Origin: Lumnitzera littorea
Taxonomy: Eukaryota; Streptophyta; Magnoliopsida; Myrtales; Combretaceae
DNA length: 64,000 nucleotides
Reading direction: 5' to 3'
Assembly (NCBI GenBank): GCA_024138015.1
Contig: JAMXBB010000006.1
Coordinates: forward strand, 72,135,752-72,199,751
Below, piece by piece: positions 1 to 12,523 of the stretch (position 1 is its first letter; every line of letters begins with the position of its first letter). The translations under genes were made by a program, and so were the position numbers. The notes beneath the pieces are model-generated. The model saw nothing but the letters and a program-made list of their open reading frames with translations, was not told where the DNA came from and made no database searches.

Positions 1-1945
1 ATAGTTATTAAATGGTACATGATAAATGAAGTAAGATTGCTACGTAAACTACAATTGAATAAATATCCAAACACTCTAAAATATTAATTAGATGAGTAAT
101 AAGTAACGGTGGAGACGGAATTAAAGTAACAAGTTGGAGATGATTAAGACTTTTGATCAACAGTTACTTAGTTATCTTAAGGACCAATCTAGAAAGGTAT
201 AACCCTTCAGAAAGTAAATTTTATGAGGTAGTTATCTATTAGTAAACTAGTTATGATAAGGAATGTTAATCACGGAAAGAATTTAAGGATCCGAGCTTAA
301 AGGGATTAGAAGATAAGTAGTGATTTCATTGAAAGACTTTTCCTTGATTTTAGTTGAATGATGATAAGTATGAATAAAAAAGGATTGGTTGATGAGTACC
401 CTCACCGTAGAATATACAAATGGATGAAATGCAAGTACAAGGATGATATTAAGGTATTCATTCCGTATAAGTTAGAAACTAGTGAATGGACAAGGATTTA
501 AGAGGATTGAGATTCTTATTACCTATCAGTTTAGAATTTATATTGAAGGAAGGATATTAATCTATAAAATCGTAGGATATGATGGAAATAAAACTTAAAA
601 AGGAAAGTTACTAATGGTAAGTTATGAGAAGTTTATTTATATCCACAAAGAGAAGATTGAGGAAAATATCAATAAGTATTGATCTACTAGTAACATATAA
701 GGGTTCAAATGTATCACTGAAGATCATTTTGTGGATATTTGAATTTCATGATTTAGTTAATTAAGAATCAAACCTATGATCAAAACTCTGTATTGAATGT
801 TGTAAATGAGGCCTTAAGAGTTAGAAGAGTAACTATCAATTTTTAGACTAATATGAGATTAGAAGGGCATCAAGATAAGATTAATGCAGTAATTGCATTT
901 ATAGAATTGGGAGAAAGAAGTACATGCCAACTATATATATAGAAACGTTTGTGGTGGTACCCGACAATAGTATTATAATGTACAAAGTATTTGTGGATAG
1001 CATTGTTGAAATTGAGTGATCATAAGTAGTATATTGAAATGTAAGACATGTGATTTTCGGAAGAGAGAATACGTTTTCATCAAGCTCGTTATATTTGTAG
1101 AAGGTATTTTGGTGGATATTAGAAATGTTGAATTGATGGATAGAGGAAAAATCCATTGAGGTAATCCAATATACGAAGAAGCTATGAAGCTATAATGTAC
1201 TTCATATTAGCAATTGCAATAGGTAATCCAACAGGGAAATGGCAAATCTGAATTGTCCAATTGTTGTTATCGAGTCTCATGTCATGTTGATCTGGTCAGT
1301 ATATTTTGTTGTGTCATGTTTTGTCAAGTAGTCAGTCCTTCTTAATACTGTCTCTTTTGTTGAGTCTATCAGTTAACAGTCAAATTCATCTCGAGTCAAG
1401 TCAAGTCAAATTGAGTTGTTAACCATCTCATTTGAATCCGAGATGGAGAAGCGTCAAGATTTGCCAAATTTGCTTCTGTTGATCCTATGCTGAGCTGTAT
1501 GAAGAACAAATGAGAAGCTACGACAGTGATATAATCATTTGAGTGGAAGATTTTTGGATGAAAGGGAAGGTGATGATATGAAGTGAATTTAGAACTGCTA
1601 ATAATCACAAATAAAACTTAAGAAACAATCAACGAAGGAATAAAAGAAGAATAAACTAATAAGAAAATTTGCAAGATCGTAAAGCTAAGTTATAAAATAA
1701 TACGATATGACTAGGAGACTACAGCAATGAAATAAGCTCTGAATGATACTAAGGTAAGGAATGTAAAAGAAGGAAAAATAAGAGATCGAACAAAGGTCCA
1801 AGTAGAGAAGAAATGGAATGTTAAGTAGAAAGTAATTAAGGAACTTAATCAGGTTTCACTTGAAGATAGTTCGGTAGAATGGAAAGTGGGTTTTAAGGAT
1901 ATGAAGTAACCCCCAAAAATACTGGATAATCAGGTTCAGAAGTTC

Positions 1946-1984
1946 AAGAGTTGAGACTAAGAGTTGAGACTAAAAGTTGAGACA
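1946..1984. repeat. 13-bp tandem repeat, 3 copies
   Basis: The unit aagagttgagact is repeated three times with one or two changes. It lies in the decayed chromodomain region of the gypsy element and probably arose by replication slippage. Confidence 0.7.
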
Positions 1985-2108
1985 CGGAGTAGGTAAAAAT
2001 ACGACCTGATGAAAGTCTAAACTTAGAAATTTAAGTAGATCTAAATGTACTATCAATCCTAGCAAATAAGCAATACATAGGTATACAGTAGTTTCAAGGA
2101 CGAAACTA

Positions 2109-2126
2109 TTTTTAAGGGGGGTAGAA
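2109..2126 (+). other. Polypurine tract of the gypsy element
   Basis: The purine run ttttaagggggg followed by tagaa sits directly before the TG of the LTR. This is the usual plus-strand primer site of plant chromoviruses and fixes both LTR start and element orientation. Confidence 0.8.
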
Positions 2127-5040
2127 TGTAAGCCCTAAGTTCTGCCAAGTAACCGTGAGATTGAACTTAGAACCCAAAGTTTAGGGCGATCGGCTAAAGG
2201 ATCCGATCACATCCAAATTATAAACTATTGAGAGAAATATTAGTAAAAATGACCCCGTGAACTTAAATTTAAGAAAATAAATAGTAAAATAGGAGACTAT
2301 AAAATTTTCAAATTTTAAGCATAATAACTGCTAATTACCGAAAAGGTAAAAAGTGTAATATAATAACTAATAAATTATTAGAGATAGATTATATGTATAC
2401 TAAAAATTTTAGAATGACCAAAATAATATTTAGGAATGTTCACGTGTACCCTACATGTATTTACGTGTAGATAAAAATACGCGTAATTACTAAAATTGGC
2501 CGAAAACTAAGCAAATAATTAAAGAAAAATACAAAATAATTATAGAAAAATAAGAAAAAATCAGAAGAGGATAAGTTGCAACAAGATTAGGTTGTGACAG
2601 AAAAAGAAAAAAAATAACCAATAGGAATTGGACAAACAAAAAGCCAAAAATGAAGGAATTGGGGCAAAATCCCATCAAATTAATACACATTAAATTCTAC
2701 AATTGTCTATAAATAAGGAAAAAAAATTCCAGAAGTCATTTGGCCAGTTTGAAATATGAGAAAAATCAAAACACTGAAAAAATCGAGAGAAAATTCAGAA
2801 AAAAAAAAAAAAAAGAAAACTGTGCAGATTAGCAAGGTGAACTAAAACCCCCATCTACCACCACCTGGGACCGAACCACCACCACCACCCTACACTAGAA
2901 CCACCGCCTGGACCAGCCGACAGCCTTGGACCGGGTTTGGATGGCCAAAAAGCTTCGAACCGGTTAGTCATTTATTCACCCCGATTTTTGTATAATTTTG
3001 TAAAATTAGTTATTTTACCCAGAAAATTATGAAACTTGTTATTATGAGGTTTTATTGTATGTAGATTTAGGGAAAAATATTGATTTAGTTTAATTATGTC
3101 TGAAAATATAGGGTCCTTAACAAATTGTTTAAAACCGAGCATGATTAAACCGGAAATTAAATAGGCTTAGGGATGTAGTTTGGGGCTCAAAATTTTTCTG
3201 TAGGATTCTCATATGATGTAGAACAGTGCTATGAAGCCATTTTTTAAAATTAATTTTCGAAAATTTTAAGTTAATTTTTAGCCCTAAAATGATGGTAAAA
3301 TTGGGTGATTTAGGATTAATTAGGTGATTAGGATGTTAATTATTGATTTGGATCTTAATTAGATGTTTAGGGAAGTTAATCTCTACAGTGGAACCCTAAT
3401 CCTAGCCTTTAGGTACTAAGTATGGTTAATTAGGGAAATTAGGTAAAGAATATAAGAAATTAGGAATATGTAAAAATGTAAATTAATAAATCTAAAAAAA
3501 TAAAGTTATTTAGATAATATTATAATTGAAATCAGAAAAATAATAAATCTGAAATAATATTTAATTTTAAGTAAATATCTCAAAATGTAAGATTTTTACA
3601 CATCGGGAATAAATCCGATACCTCAATTAGGGTTAGCGTGTACCGAATAGCTTAGAATACTAAATTAAGACCTAATAGGATATTTGGATACTCGAGCTTA
3701 ATGTGATTAATTTCACATTAGGATTCGAACATGTTTAGGATTTAGAAATCGAACTAAAACCTAATTTAGAAATCGATGCGAAAACCGAACCTGAACCTAA
3801 CCCCAAACCTAGAATAATTGTAAAAAAATTTAATACCTAGATAATTAGGCATATTAAACCTTAAACAAAACCTAACAATAAGCATTATAGGATAAAACGA
3901 ACCTATAACAGTTATATGAAAAGCTGAAACCACGTTCGTGTTATAGGGATAACCGGCGATGGCCTGAGCAAATCGGACCTCGAGTGAGCGAGCGAGGAGT
4001 CGAGATAAGTTGGGATTAATACGATGCTATATTTTTGGAGGCTTATGATTATGCTTGGTTGTGCTTGTTAGATAGTTGAATGTGTGCATGTGCTTGATTA
4101 TGGGTGATGCTATGATTCTGTTTGTTGCTTTGGCACCTGTTGTATGAATTGTATGTAATGATTGATCACCCTAAATTGGACTTAATCAAATATACGACTA
4201 GTAATCATAATCGAACATGCATGGCAACCCGTTAGGGGATTTAGGACTCTCCGGCCAAATACCGACCCCTTCGGAAGGGATAGCACAGGATTGCAAAATG
4301 GTCCTTTCTTCATCCTCAGTCGAACTAAGTGACAGGAGAAGAGGTCGCGGCAAAGGTGAAGGCAGTGGTTCGAAGGTAGTTGCGGGAGGAGCAAGGTCTC
4401 CATTACACAAGCCTGGGTTTGGTCGTGAGCTGTTGCATTAACGGCAACTCCTCAACCCGGATTAGAGCGGGCGCAATTTCTCTAATCTCACGACGGGTCG
4501 GACAACGTCGTGCGATGGCATTTGCTTGCACATGCATTGCACCTAATAAGTGATTGAAAACCTTGTTGTGAGTATGGTATAATTTTAAGTCTTCCGTCCT
4601 AACTTACTGAGTTGTGGTTGCTCACATCCCTATAGACGTCATGCAGTTGCTGCCTAAGAAGCGGATACCAATTACTCTGAAGCTAGCAATTGCTAGATCC
4701 TGGGGAGTGAGGAAAAACATGTGAAGAATAAATATATATTTTTAAGGTTTAAGCTTTTACTTTAGAACTTCTCATTTTTGAATAATGTAATAACTAGGAA
4801 ATATATTACGGAGAAATCTTGTAAACCTTAATTGTAATAACTGTATTATAATATATATATCTTTCCTCACTTTCTTAGAGAAATGATTTATTTAAATTAC
4901 AAACTGTTTCCTTCAAAGCGGGTTAGTCGTGGACGCCTTGTGTAGATCAGGTCTAAGATAGCGGTTGTAAGGCCAACTTTTATCTTAAGATGGTTTACAC
5001 GGCGGGGACTGTTACGACTCTGCCGCTTCGGGGCGTGACA
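2127..5040 (+). mobile_element. 3' (or solo) LTR of a Ty3/gypsy chromovirus, Tekay/Del-like, about 2.9 kb
   Basis: The LTR begins TGTAAGCCC immediately after the polypurine tract and ends CGGGGCGTGACA, the ending typical of Tekay/Del-type plant LTRs. A TATA box lies about 580 bp in, followed by a CCA-rich leader. The central part (about 4210-4520) is relatively GC-rich and holds small overlapping frames on both strands that I regard as non-coding. The segment around 4600-4650 (ACTTACTGAGTT, then CTCACATCCC) also matches what is usual for such LTRs. The next five bases, actcc, would be the target duplication, but the 5' partner lies outside the window. Superfamily and ends are fairly sure; lineage is inferred. 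Confidence 0.8.
2708..2715 (+). promoter_or_regulatory. TATA box of the gypsy LTR
   Basis: TATAAATA followed by AGG lies in the expected U3 position. Transcription would begin near 2740, just before a purine-rich leader. Confidence 0.6.
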
Positions 5041-6000
5041 ACTCCTAATCAAATTGCTTGTTTGATCTTCTTTGGAGTGATTTTAGTAGATCTTTGATGT
5101 TCACTCAAGCTTGCTAAATATTCTGAATAATCCAAATGAGAAGAGAATCTTCCTATTTATAGAGTTTGGAGATTAATCTTGTTCATGGGATGGCTTTAGG
5201 AAGACGACTGAGAGTAAGTTCCTTTATTTAAGCTTATCCTCTCCTTTAGCCTTCATGGGCTCAAGTATGCTTAAGGCTTATGGCAGCTAAAGAAAGCCTA
5301 TTATTATTGTAATTAAGCCTAAAGACCAACTGAGCCTCCTTAAGGCCTAATAAAACCAAAAAAAGCCAAAATAAAGTCTAAATAAGCCTAAAAGGACCAT
5401 TTCTAAGTCTACTTTTCATGCACAAAATAATTAAGTAAGGTTGAGAGTAGAAATTCTAGTTCGACAATCCCCGTTCTAAGCCTATCAAACCAAATCTCCC
5501 TAAAACATCTCTAAACGAGCTAATTTCTAAAGCTCTGCTACCAGTCCAAGATATTGATTTATGGCATTAAATGGGTTAATGGCTTAGTAACCAAAATGAC
5601 CCTCTACATTTTGCCTCCTGACCAAAAGTTCTTTAAACATAGTTGATTGGGATTTTAGGCATTTATAAAAATTGTTTCTTCAACTGTTGTGTAGATGTAC
5701 TAGGTGTTGACCTCACTTTCTTGATCACTTATAATATCAATGGAATTGATGCTTCTTTCAGATCATTAACAAGCTGAGCACGATATGCTAGTATTTGTTT
5801 TTACTACCGTAGAATCCAATCTTCCATATGCTTCTTTATTGCACTTTACGATGATTTATTCTTCCCATGATATTGACTTGCATCCATTTGTATAAACTTG
5901 ATAAGGTAGCTCTTCTCGGTATTTCCTCTTTACTCTACAAGTATTAGTAGAAAAATAGAGCCATTGGAGAACTTATAGAAATTTAAAGCTTCAAAAAAAT
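5041..6000 (-). other. Intergenic; possible minus-strand LTR fragment with TATA box
   Basis: No coding frame is seen. Read on the minus strand, 5153-5164 gives CTCTATAAATAG, a strong plant TATA box, and the roughly 110 bp downstream end exactly where the 2127-5040 LTR is inserted. This suggests that the chromovirus jumped into the R/U5 part of another LTR or into a 5' leader. No homologous LTR end was found, so this remains an inference. Confidence 0.3.
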
Positions 6001-6026
6001 ATTCCATTCTGCCATGTTATATGTAC

Positions 6027-6047
6027 ATATATATATATATATATATA
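6027..6047. repeat. (AT)n microsatellite
   Basis: About ten AT dinucleotides in a row. Confidence 0.9.
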
Positions 6048-6049
6048 AT

Positions 6050-7635
6050 TTTTATACTAGTAAATGGAGGTAGTGTTATTATAAAGTGGAATGGAGTGGA
6101 GTCATGTTGTAATCTTTACAAGAGTCATGTTGCACCACATAGAGATAGCTTAGGGGTGCACCTGTATTATGGTATGGTATCTTTTAAGTTCCTTCATGTA
6201 TCCTTTTTCTTCTTACATAGAACTAAAGCTCGTATATAGAATTATGGTCCTCTTGAAATCCTTCTTGATTTAACAGAATGTGTATGACTTTTATCACCAA
6301 TACCTAGGTTTGAATTCTAACATCATGACCACAAGGCCTCTTTTCATTCATTTCTTTTTTTCGTTTTTTCTTTTTTTTTATATTCTATAAAACGTGACTT
6401 CTAGCCATGCCACCTATTGTATCTTTCCTGCATCAAGATCGACTTATATCTTTATGAAAATCTCCATTTGTTCTGAATCTTTTTCCGTACTAATTCAAAT
6501 CCCTTATCTTTTTGTAATTAAGTCAATATAAGCATTGCCAAATTCATTCAATCTTTATCAAATCTATAACTTAAATTAGCTGAAACCTTTCTTCGTATAT
6601 GAATAGCTTGGCTCTATGTTATAGTATATGTATTCTTAAATGTTTGCAAGCTTTTTGCATTAGTGACACCACCAATAATAGGGTAAGGCTCTTAATTCTC
6701 CCTTCCATTTTTCTTATGCATAAATTCATCGAGATTCCCTTTTTTCTTCACTTCTTAGTCTCATGTCTTTCATTATTTCTTTGCAGTGTATAAATAGAAG
6801 TCTTCAACAAGACCTGTGCTATTCCCTTCATGCATAAAGTGGCGACCGACTTCGACCATAATAAATTAGTTAAGCCTGATATAAGTTCAACTCTTTCACG
6901 CGCTAGTCTGTAAATGAACGTGAGTGAGTCCATGGCTTGAATCTTTGTGCTTCGCATGTATGGAGGAAAAAAAAAAGAAGACATTGATTCACTTTATCGT
7001 CAAGTCCATCTCTCACCGTTGGGCACAAACTCTTCGATAAACAATTGGGTCGAAAATTGGTAGGTGATAACTTTTGTAGACTCTTGCTTTAAATTACTTA
7101 CCTTGCTTCTACCACAAGATTCAAGTTTCTTTTCCATTTCTACTCTTTTTTTCGATTTAACACTCATGTTGTCTTCCTTCTTTGTTCCTTCTAAAGCGAG
7201 TTAAATCGTGTTAATTTGTGTAGTAATATCCATCCTTCATGGCTCAATTATCGCACTGGTTTGCTGTCTTTTGAATATTATGGAAAGCAACTAGCTCAGG
7301 GCGCGACCGATCCTTAGCGTAGCAAAGCAGGCAATCACCTCATGTAGAGTAAGGCTCGTGTCCCATTTCTTCTCCAACTTCCTTTCTTTTTTTCTTTTTC
7401 TATTTTTTCACTTTTTATTTTCAATTCCTTATCATTCTACCATTTTTAACTCTGTAATAATCCTCCCCATTGATGGGCAGCGACAATGTCGAGTGAGACA
7501 CCACTATTCTTACAAGCTCCTTCATTTTTAGACCTTCACGCGTGTATCAAATACACACTTTTGTTTATATTCCATCATCACATACTAGTGCAACTGGAAA
7601 GTATCTTGCAATCAGAAATCATAGTACCAAGTTAT
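6050..7635. other. Non-coding AT-rich stretch, no recognisable feature
   Basis: Frames of 60-90 codons occur on both strands but show no domain, biased composition or conserved motif, and several include pyrimidine tracts. I see no TE ends here. It is probably old repeat DNA. Confidence 0.5.
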
Positions 7636-7771
7636 ATTCAATATACATATATACATATACATACATATATATACATATATGACCTTATGATAAATATTGA
7701 ATGTACATATATACATATATACATATACATACATATATATACATATTTGACCTTATGATAAATATTGAATG
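7636..7771. repeat. 68-bp tandem duplication containing (TATACA)-rich microsatellite
   Basis: Two copies follow one another. Each has a TATACATA-rich part and then the nearly invariant tail gaccttatgataaatattg (at 7681 and 7749, 68 bp apart). The high similarity of the tails suggests a recent duplication. The open frame across it is an artefact of the repeat. Confidence 0.85.
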
Positions 7772-8310
7772 GTGTCTTCTTCGAATAGTACGTACATTTG
7801 CGAAGGAGTAATTATTCCACTTTCTCTTACTCTTTTGTTTCTTTTTTTTTAATTTTATTTACGTTGTTGTTGTTCATTGCAGAGAGCATGATATAGGTTC
7901 TTCCCTTCCATGCATATTCATGCACGTTAGTGTCCCTTGAGTAAGAATATATGCCCTCTTTTAGTTCTCAAAAGAAACTCCATGTTAATGTGCATTCATA
8001 AAGTACACTTTCCATATTTTTTTATCCCTCTTTTTTTAAATGCACAACATATTGAAGGCATCAACTTAGCTACAAATAGCAATTGGCGATCATCAATCAT
8101 AGAGGTTTACCAATGAATGCATTAGTGATGAGCTTCAGTTTGTGACCAATATCTTCACAAGAAAAATTTGATTTTATGCTAAGGCTTTATTTTTTTTTAA
8201 ATAATGATAATAGTCCATTTCTTATTTATTTTTTTCTTTTCAAGACAACTCGTGCATTAATTCACTTTAAGTCTTAGTCTAGATTCCCAAAATCTAATCA
8301 TTAATTCAAA

Positions 8311-8510
8311 CCCTCAGTTAACCTTGACATTACCATGGATTCTTGACATCAGCTTTATACAGGCCCTCAGTTAACCTTAGCGATATCATGGATTCTTAAC
8401 ATCAACCTTATGCAAGCCTTTAGTTAACATTGGCATTACCATAGATCTTGATATATAGGCACTCAATGAGCTTGTGGTTAATCCTGGTGCTATTGTGGAT
8501 TCCCAATCCT
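8311..8510. repeat. 53-bp tandem repeat, about 4 degenerate copies
   Basis: Copies start near 8311, 8364, 8417 and 8471. Each has the core ccctcagttaacc, then attaccatggattctt, with increasing divergence; the last copy keeps only ggttaat and ttgtggattc. The constant 53 bp period supports true tandem origin. Confidence 0.8.
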
Positions 8511-9159
8511 ACTACCTTAGAGGCAAGTAGTGAGTTATGCATCTAAGGGATTCATATCGAAACAAGTCACACATCATCCAATTGTTAAGCATCGTACTTC
8601 ATAACAAGGATTGGAACAACTTTAGTGTTATCTCCATCTTTAAAAGTCACTTGTCAAGCTTAAAGGTGTATCAACCTAAGGAGCAAGTGGTATTGACTGG
8701 TGATTTTCGTTCCGATATGTGAATACTTACAAAATAAGAATAGGGCTATAGGGGGCATCAAAGGGTGCTTTGACGTAGCTATTTCGATGCCTAAGTTAGC
8801 CCTCTTACTATGTGAAGGGGATTGTAAAATGATTATGAGAGTTAGAAAATGAAAGAATGGACAAAAGAGGGTCCCCATAACTGGGAGTCTTGTTTAATAT
8901 TTATAGTAGGTGATTGGATTCGTGTATACAAATGGGCCCTAAGAGTTGGTCTTAAGTTTCGATATGACCAATTTAGGTCATTGGCCCATTTACTATAGTT
9001 GCTACCAACATTTGCAACCCCTACTCTCTTTGATGACAAAGTCAGCAAAGAGAGCATTTAAGGAGGTTGATTTTGTGAGATCTTTGGAAAAGCTTGCAAT
9101 CTAGGGCTTGAAATGGCTATAATGCTTAAAGGAGCAAAAGCCTGAAGAGGCAAAAGGTA

Positions 9160-9375
9160 AGAGTAGTTGGATCATTTATAAATATTGATATGCCTTCAAA
9201 AGAAGAGGCTTGAAGTGGTTAGAGCACCTAAAGAGGCGAGAACTTAAAGAGGCTAGAACACCTAGGAAAGTGAGAGCTTGTAAAGGTGAATACTTGAAGA
9301 GGTTGGAGTGCTTGAAGAGGTAAGGGCCTAAAGAGGCTAAAGCACTTGAAGAGGTGAGGAAGCAAGCAAGTTGTC
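9160..9375. repeat. Degenerate minisatellite, about 17-18 bp unit
   Basis: Variants of cttgaagaggttggagtg follow one another about ten times, the most regular part being 9285-9360. Unit boundaries drift (17, 18, 20 bp), as in an old minisatellite. No uninterrupted frame runs through it. Confidence 0.65.
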
Positions 9376-9379
9376 CAAG

Positions 9380-10870
9380 CTGAACATGACTTGTGTTAAG
9401 TTAAGCCATAAAATTGGCTAGTTAGCCTCTATTCCATTAACGTAGGGACCTTGGCCTTATTCACTTGTCATCCATGTAAGTTGTATGACTTAAAGTATTT
9501 TATCCATCATCGCCTAATGATTTAGGGTTTCTAAGTAGCTTGACATTTATTTATTAAATAGAGCACAAAGGTTTATACTAGCTCATCAGTAGTTATGTAG
9601 TTACCCATTAACAAATTATACTTACGTGGGTTCAAAATGAAAGGCAATTTTTATCTTTAAGTTCTTGTACTCATCTCTAAAGAAGGTAAGAATGAACATG
9701 TCAAGAAGTAAATGAATCATATATAATCTTAATACTAAACCTAAAAATTGTATGTAAATATTAACAACCAATTGGCATAAAGCTTTACGATGCATGTCTT
9801 GAAAAAATAATACCCAATGAATTGTAGAGTATCATTGTGAAATTGGGCAGTATCATTTACTTACATGATAGGCACATGGTCTACTGATGACTCGGATATC
9901 TATATTTGTCCTTAATGTCAGTTTCTTCAAAAACATGTATGAGCAAGTAAGGACAAGCAATCTTTGACCGACAAAGAGCTCAGCCCTGTGCCATAGGGGT
10001 ATAAGATTGTGAAGAGCTTAAATTTGTTATGCCATTAATAGTAGCTCAAATGCATCTTTACTAGAATCATTCAAACTTGAGTTGTTGGTTCTGAATTGTT
10101 GATCAATGGTAGTACATGTGTGGCTTTGCACATCTATTTATAAATTGATCCATGCAATTGCTTGGGCCAAAAAGGCAGCTCGGTATATGTCAATCATGCA
10201 TAAGAATGGAGCTTGGCTCCTATTATATAGCCCAGCTTGGTTGTAGAAGCACTGTTTAAACAATGGAGTTCAGTACAACAATTACTTAGTAGCATACCTT
10301 CTTTTTTAGGGAAGATTGGCTCCACATTTTTATATTGCTTTATTGTTCTCTTGGCATCTTAGAAAAAAATTTTATTTTTTCTTCTTTCTTTATCTTTTTT
10401 TGCTGCAGTGGCATTATGTGGCATCAACTCAATATCTTTTATATGGATGGGTTCATTCCATTGGGTCTAAAAGTCTAATTCTTTATTTTATATAATCGAC
10501 ACAAACTTGTCATGCCACTGATGGATCTTAGACTCAAATCCATTCATGAATTTTCACCCTTACCTAGTGGCTATGAAGTACCAACCATTGAGCTATCTCC
10601 TTATTGTAAAGAAGAACCTAAATAATTAAGGCGTAGTCTTAACCTCGATCTCTTCACAAACTATCTTGAAAGCTACGAGCAGTTGATAAATGTTTATCAA
10701 GAACATGCTTAGCGCAACTCAAAAATAGTTAAAGAATTGCTTAATGAAAGCGGAAAATGGGAAGCGCAGTCCAAAGTCAAGGTACTTTAGATAAATGTAA
10801 AACTCACGCTCCCTTGGAAAGCATATCCTTTCTTCCTCTTTTAGCCTCCGTAGATTCTATACTTTGGGAA
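9380..10870. other. Non-coding stretch, no recognisable feature
   Basis: AT-rich sequence with many stops in all frames. I see no LTR ends, TIRs or coding relics. Confidence 0.45.
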
Positions 10871-10877
10871 GATCTTG

Positions 10878-11186
10878 CTAGTATTTATTACATTTTGAAA
10901 CAAGACCTTTATTAGCATCACTTGCCACTCTATCTAGAGAATCACTAAAGTAAGCCATTTTATTATACAAATACCTAGTTGTAGATCTTTCTTCTTTGTC
11001 ATCTAGATAGGCATTTGTTACGAGAGAATTAATATGGGTGAGTTTGTCCCACCACTCTATCGTATTATTAGCTAAGCTACTCAAAGAATACGATGTCTCA
11101 TTCCTTTTTTGGGGGAGAGAACTAGCCTCAATCTCAGTCACTTTGGAATCAAAAAGAACGAGTTGATGAATTATGTTTCGAATCAT
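10878..11186 (-). CDS. Unassigned open frame, 102 codons
   Basis: The frame starts at ATG 11186 and would encode a hydrophilic, charged protein with mixed composition: many S, N, K, D and E, and one WW pair at about residues 45-46. There is no signal peptide, no membrane segment and no zinc-binding pattern. Composition is closer to real protein than the pyrimidine-rich frames elsewhere. It could be a relic of a TE accessory frame, since the surroundings (tandem arrays, gag relic on the same strand at 15 kb) are retroelement-like. I do not recognise the family, no promoter was identified, and expression is doubtful. Confidence 0.15.
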   Translation of the reverse strand: MIRNIIHQLVLFDSKVTEIEASSLPQKRNETSYSLSSLANNTIEWWDKLTHINSLVTNAYLDDKEERSTTRYLYNKMAYFSDSLDRVASDANKGLVSKCNKY

Positions 11187-11189
11187 ACC

Positions 11190-12520
11190 CGATTCTAATT
11201 ATATGATAGAAGTTACAAAACTTTTGAGAATTTTGAAGTTAAAGATGAGATGAAAGCTTAGGGATACATATGAGAATAAAGTAAGGAAATCTTCTTTTAG
11301 TATTGAAATTTCCTTATATGTGAGCAATTTCCCCTTCGTAACCCTATCATGGTTTTGATAGGAATGACGCATTGATTAGATGGTGTAATGCGGATTTTTT
11401 ACATGTGTTTTATTATAGGGATATGATTGTCATCATTGCTCTGACAGTTATTGGCCCTACAATGTAATTATGGCTAGAGTGACAATTATTGTACGTGCTG
11501 TCACTTAGTTTCCTAGACAGGCAGGAATCTAAATCTAATTAAGGATCCATTCAACAATAAAGCATCTATTCAATTGCTCCATCATTAATGAGCAAGGAAT
11601 CACATCATTCAAGAGAGTCAATATTCAACCAAGTGTTGTCACTACCATTAGATGCAAGGTTGTTGTTCAACGATTGAAGAGGATAAAGTTTGCGAGAATT
11701 CAATGGAGGTCAAGTACCGTGAAGCTAAGGAGAACTACTTCCCGTAGAATGTCGCCTTAGGATATCAGGATTATAAGAATCTTAATGAGAGAAATCTATC
11801 TAGGCTTTCCCCACGTGTAAGCGCTTGCTTTAGAGTACCATGCCTCACTTGAATGTGTCTATCCATAACAAGCACAAGATTGTACTCCAACTTCACTTTG
11901 GGTTTAAGATTTACAACAATAAGATTTCATCGTAAGAGTTTCTAGCTCTATTCCAAATGCTAAGATTATCAACAAGCTGGGTAGATTACTTAAGGAGAAC
12001 CAACTTCACTCAAGTATCTAATAAGTGCAAGACCAACATTTTTAGAAGTGCAAAGGAAATCAAGCATTCATAGATGATCACCTACACCAATTGTATGAGG
12101 CTACCACTATGGAGTGCTAAGAGGACATCGAATGGGAGAAGCTGAAGAACCAGTACCATTTATGAAAGCTTTCAATCATCTTTTATGTAACATGATTAAA
12201 GGCGTATTCCACATTCAAGTGCTTTATACAAAAGCTCTACTATTATGTGAATCGTTCTCATGCTATGATGTCAATCATTCATAATCAAGCATGACATGTT
12301 AAAGTATCGTTCTTCTCCCCCAGTTGATGGTGCATCACAACATGATGAGGCAGCAACTCATGATTTGAAGGATAAAAACTCATCCCATCATGTGAATCCT
12401 TTTGCACTTACTCATTTACTTCATGAATTATCAAGTAGAGTATATCATGGAGCTACTTCAACTCTATAAGCCCGTTTTGATCCTTAATGATTAAGATGGC
12501 TTTGATTAAATGATTGGGCC
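11190..12520. other. Non-coding repeat-like DNA leading into tandem arrays
   Basis: No frame is kept open. From about 12420 phrases such as 'gagctacttcaac' and 'aagatggctttgatt' begin to recur and pass into the 208 bp array, so the array may start here in very diverged form. Confidence 0.4.
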
Positions 12521-12523
12521 AAG

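Larger units (their letters stand above)
1..2126 (+). pseudogene. Decayed 3' internal region of a Ty3/gypsy (chromovirus-like) element
   Basis: No frame stays open for more than a few dozen codons. The assignment rests mainly on position: the segment runs straight into a polypurine tract and a long LTR. The last 25 bases before that tract read like the conserved 'FED/E' pol terminus of chromoviruses (caaggacgaaac followed by the purine run). Around 1905-1950 a frame gives PKILDNQVQKFK, which resembles the conserved start of a chromodomain-type C-terminus (ILDRxVKxLR). The usual WRNH and EEATWE signatures are gone. Integrase and reverse transcriptase would lie further left and cannot be recognised here. 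I infer an old element eroded by point mutation and indels. Confidence 0.5.

Noticed and set aside
4182..4441. Three overlapping 70-codon frames on both strands
   Set aside because: They sit in the GC-richer centre of a gypsy LTR; open frames on both strands reflect few A/T-rich stops, not coding.
7486..7758. 90-codon frame ending in Tyr/Ile/His repeats
   Set aside because: The C-terminal half is translation of the TATACA microsatellite.
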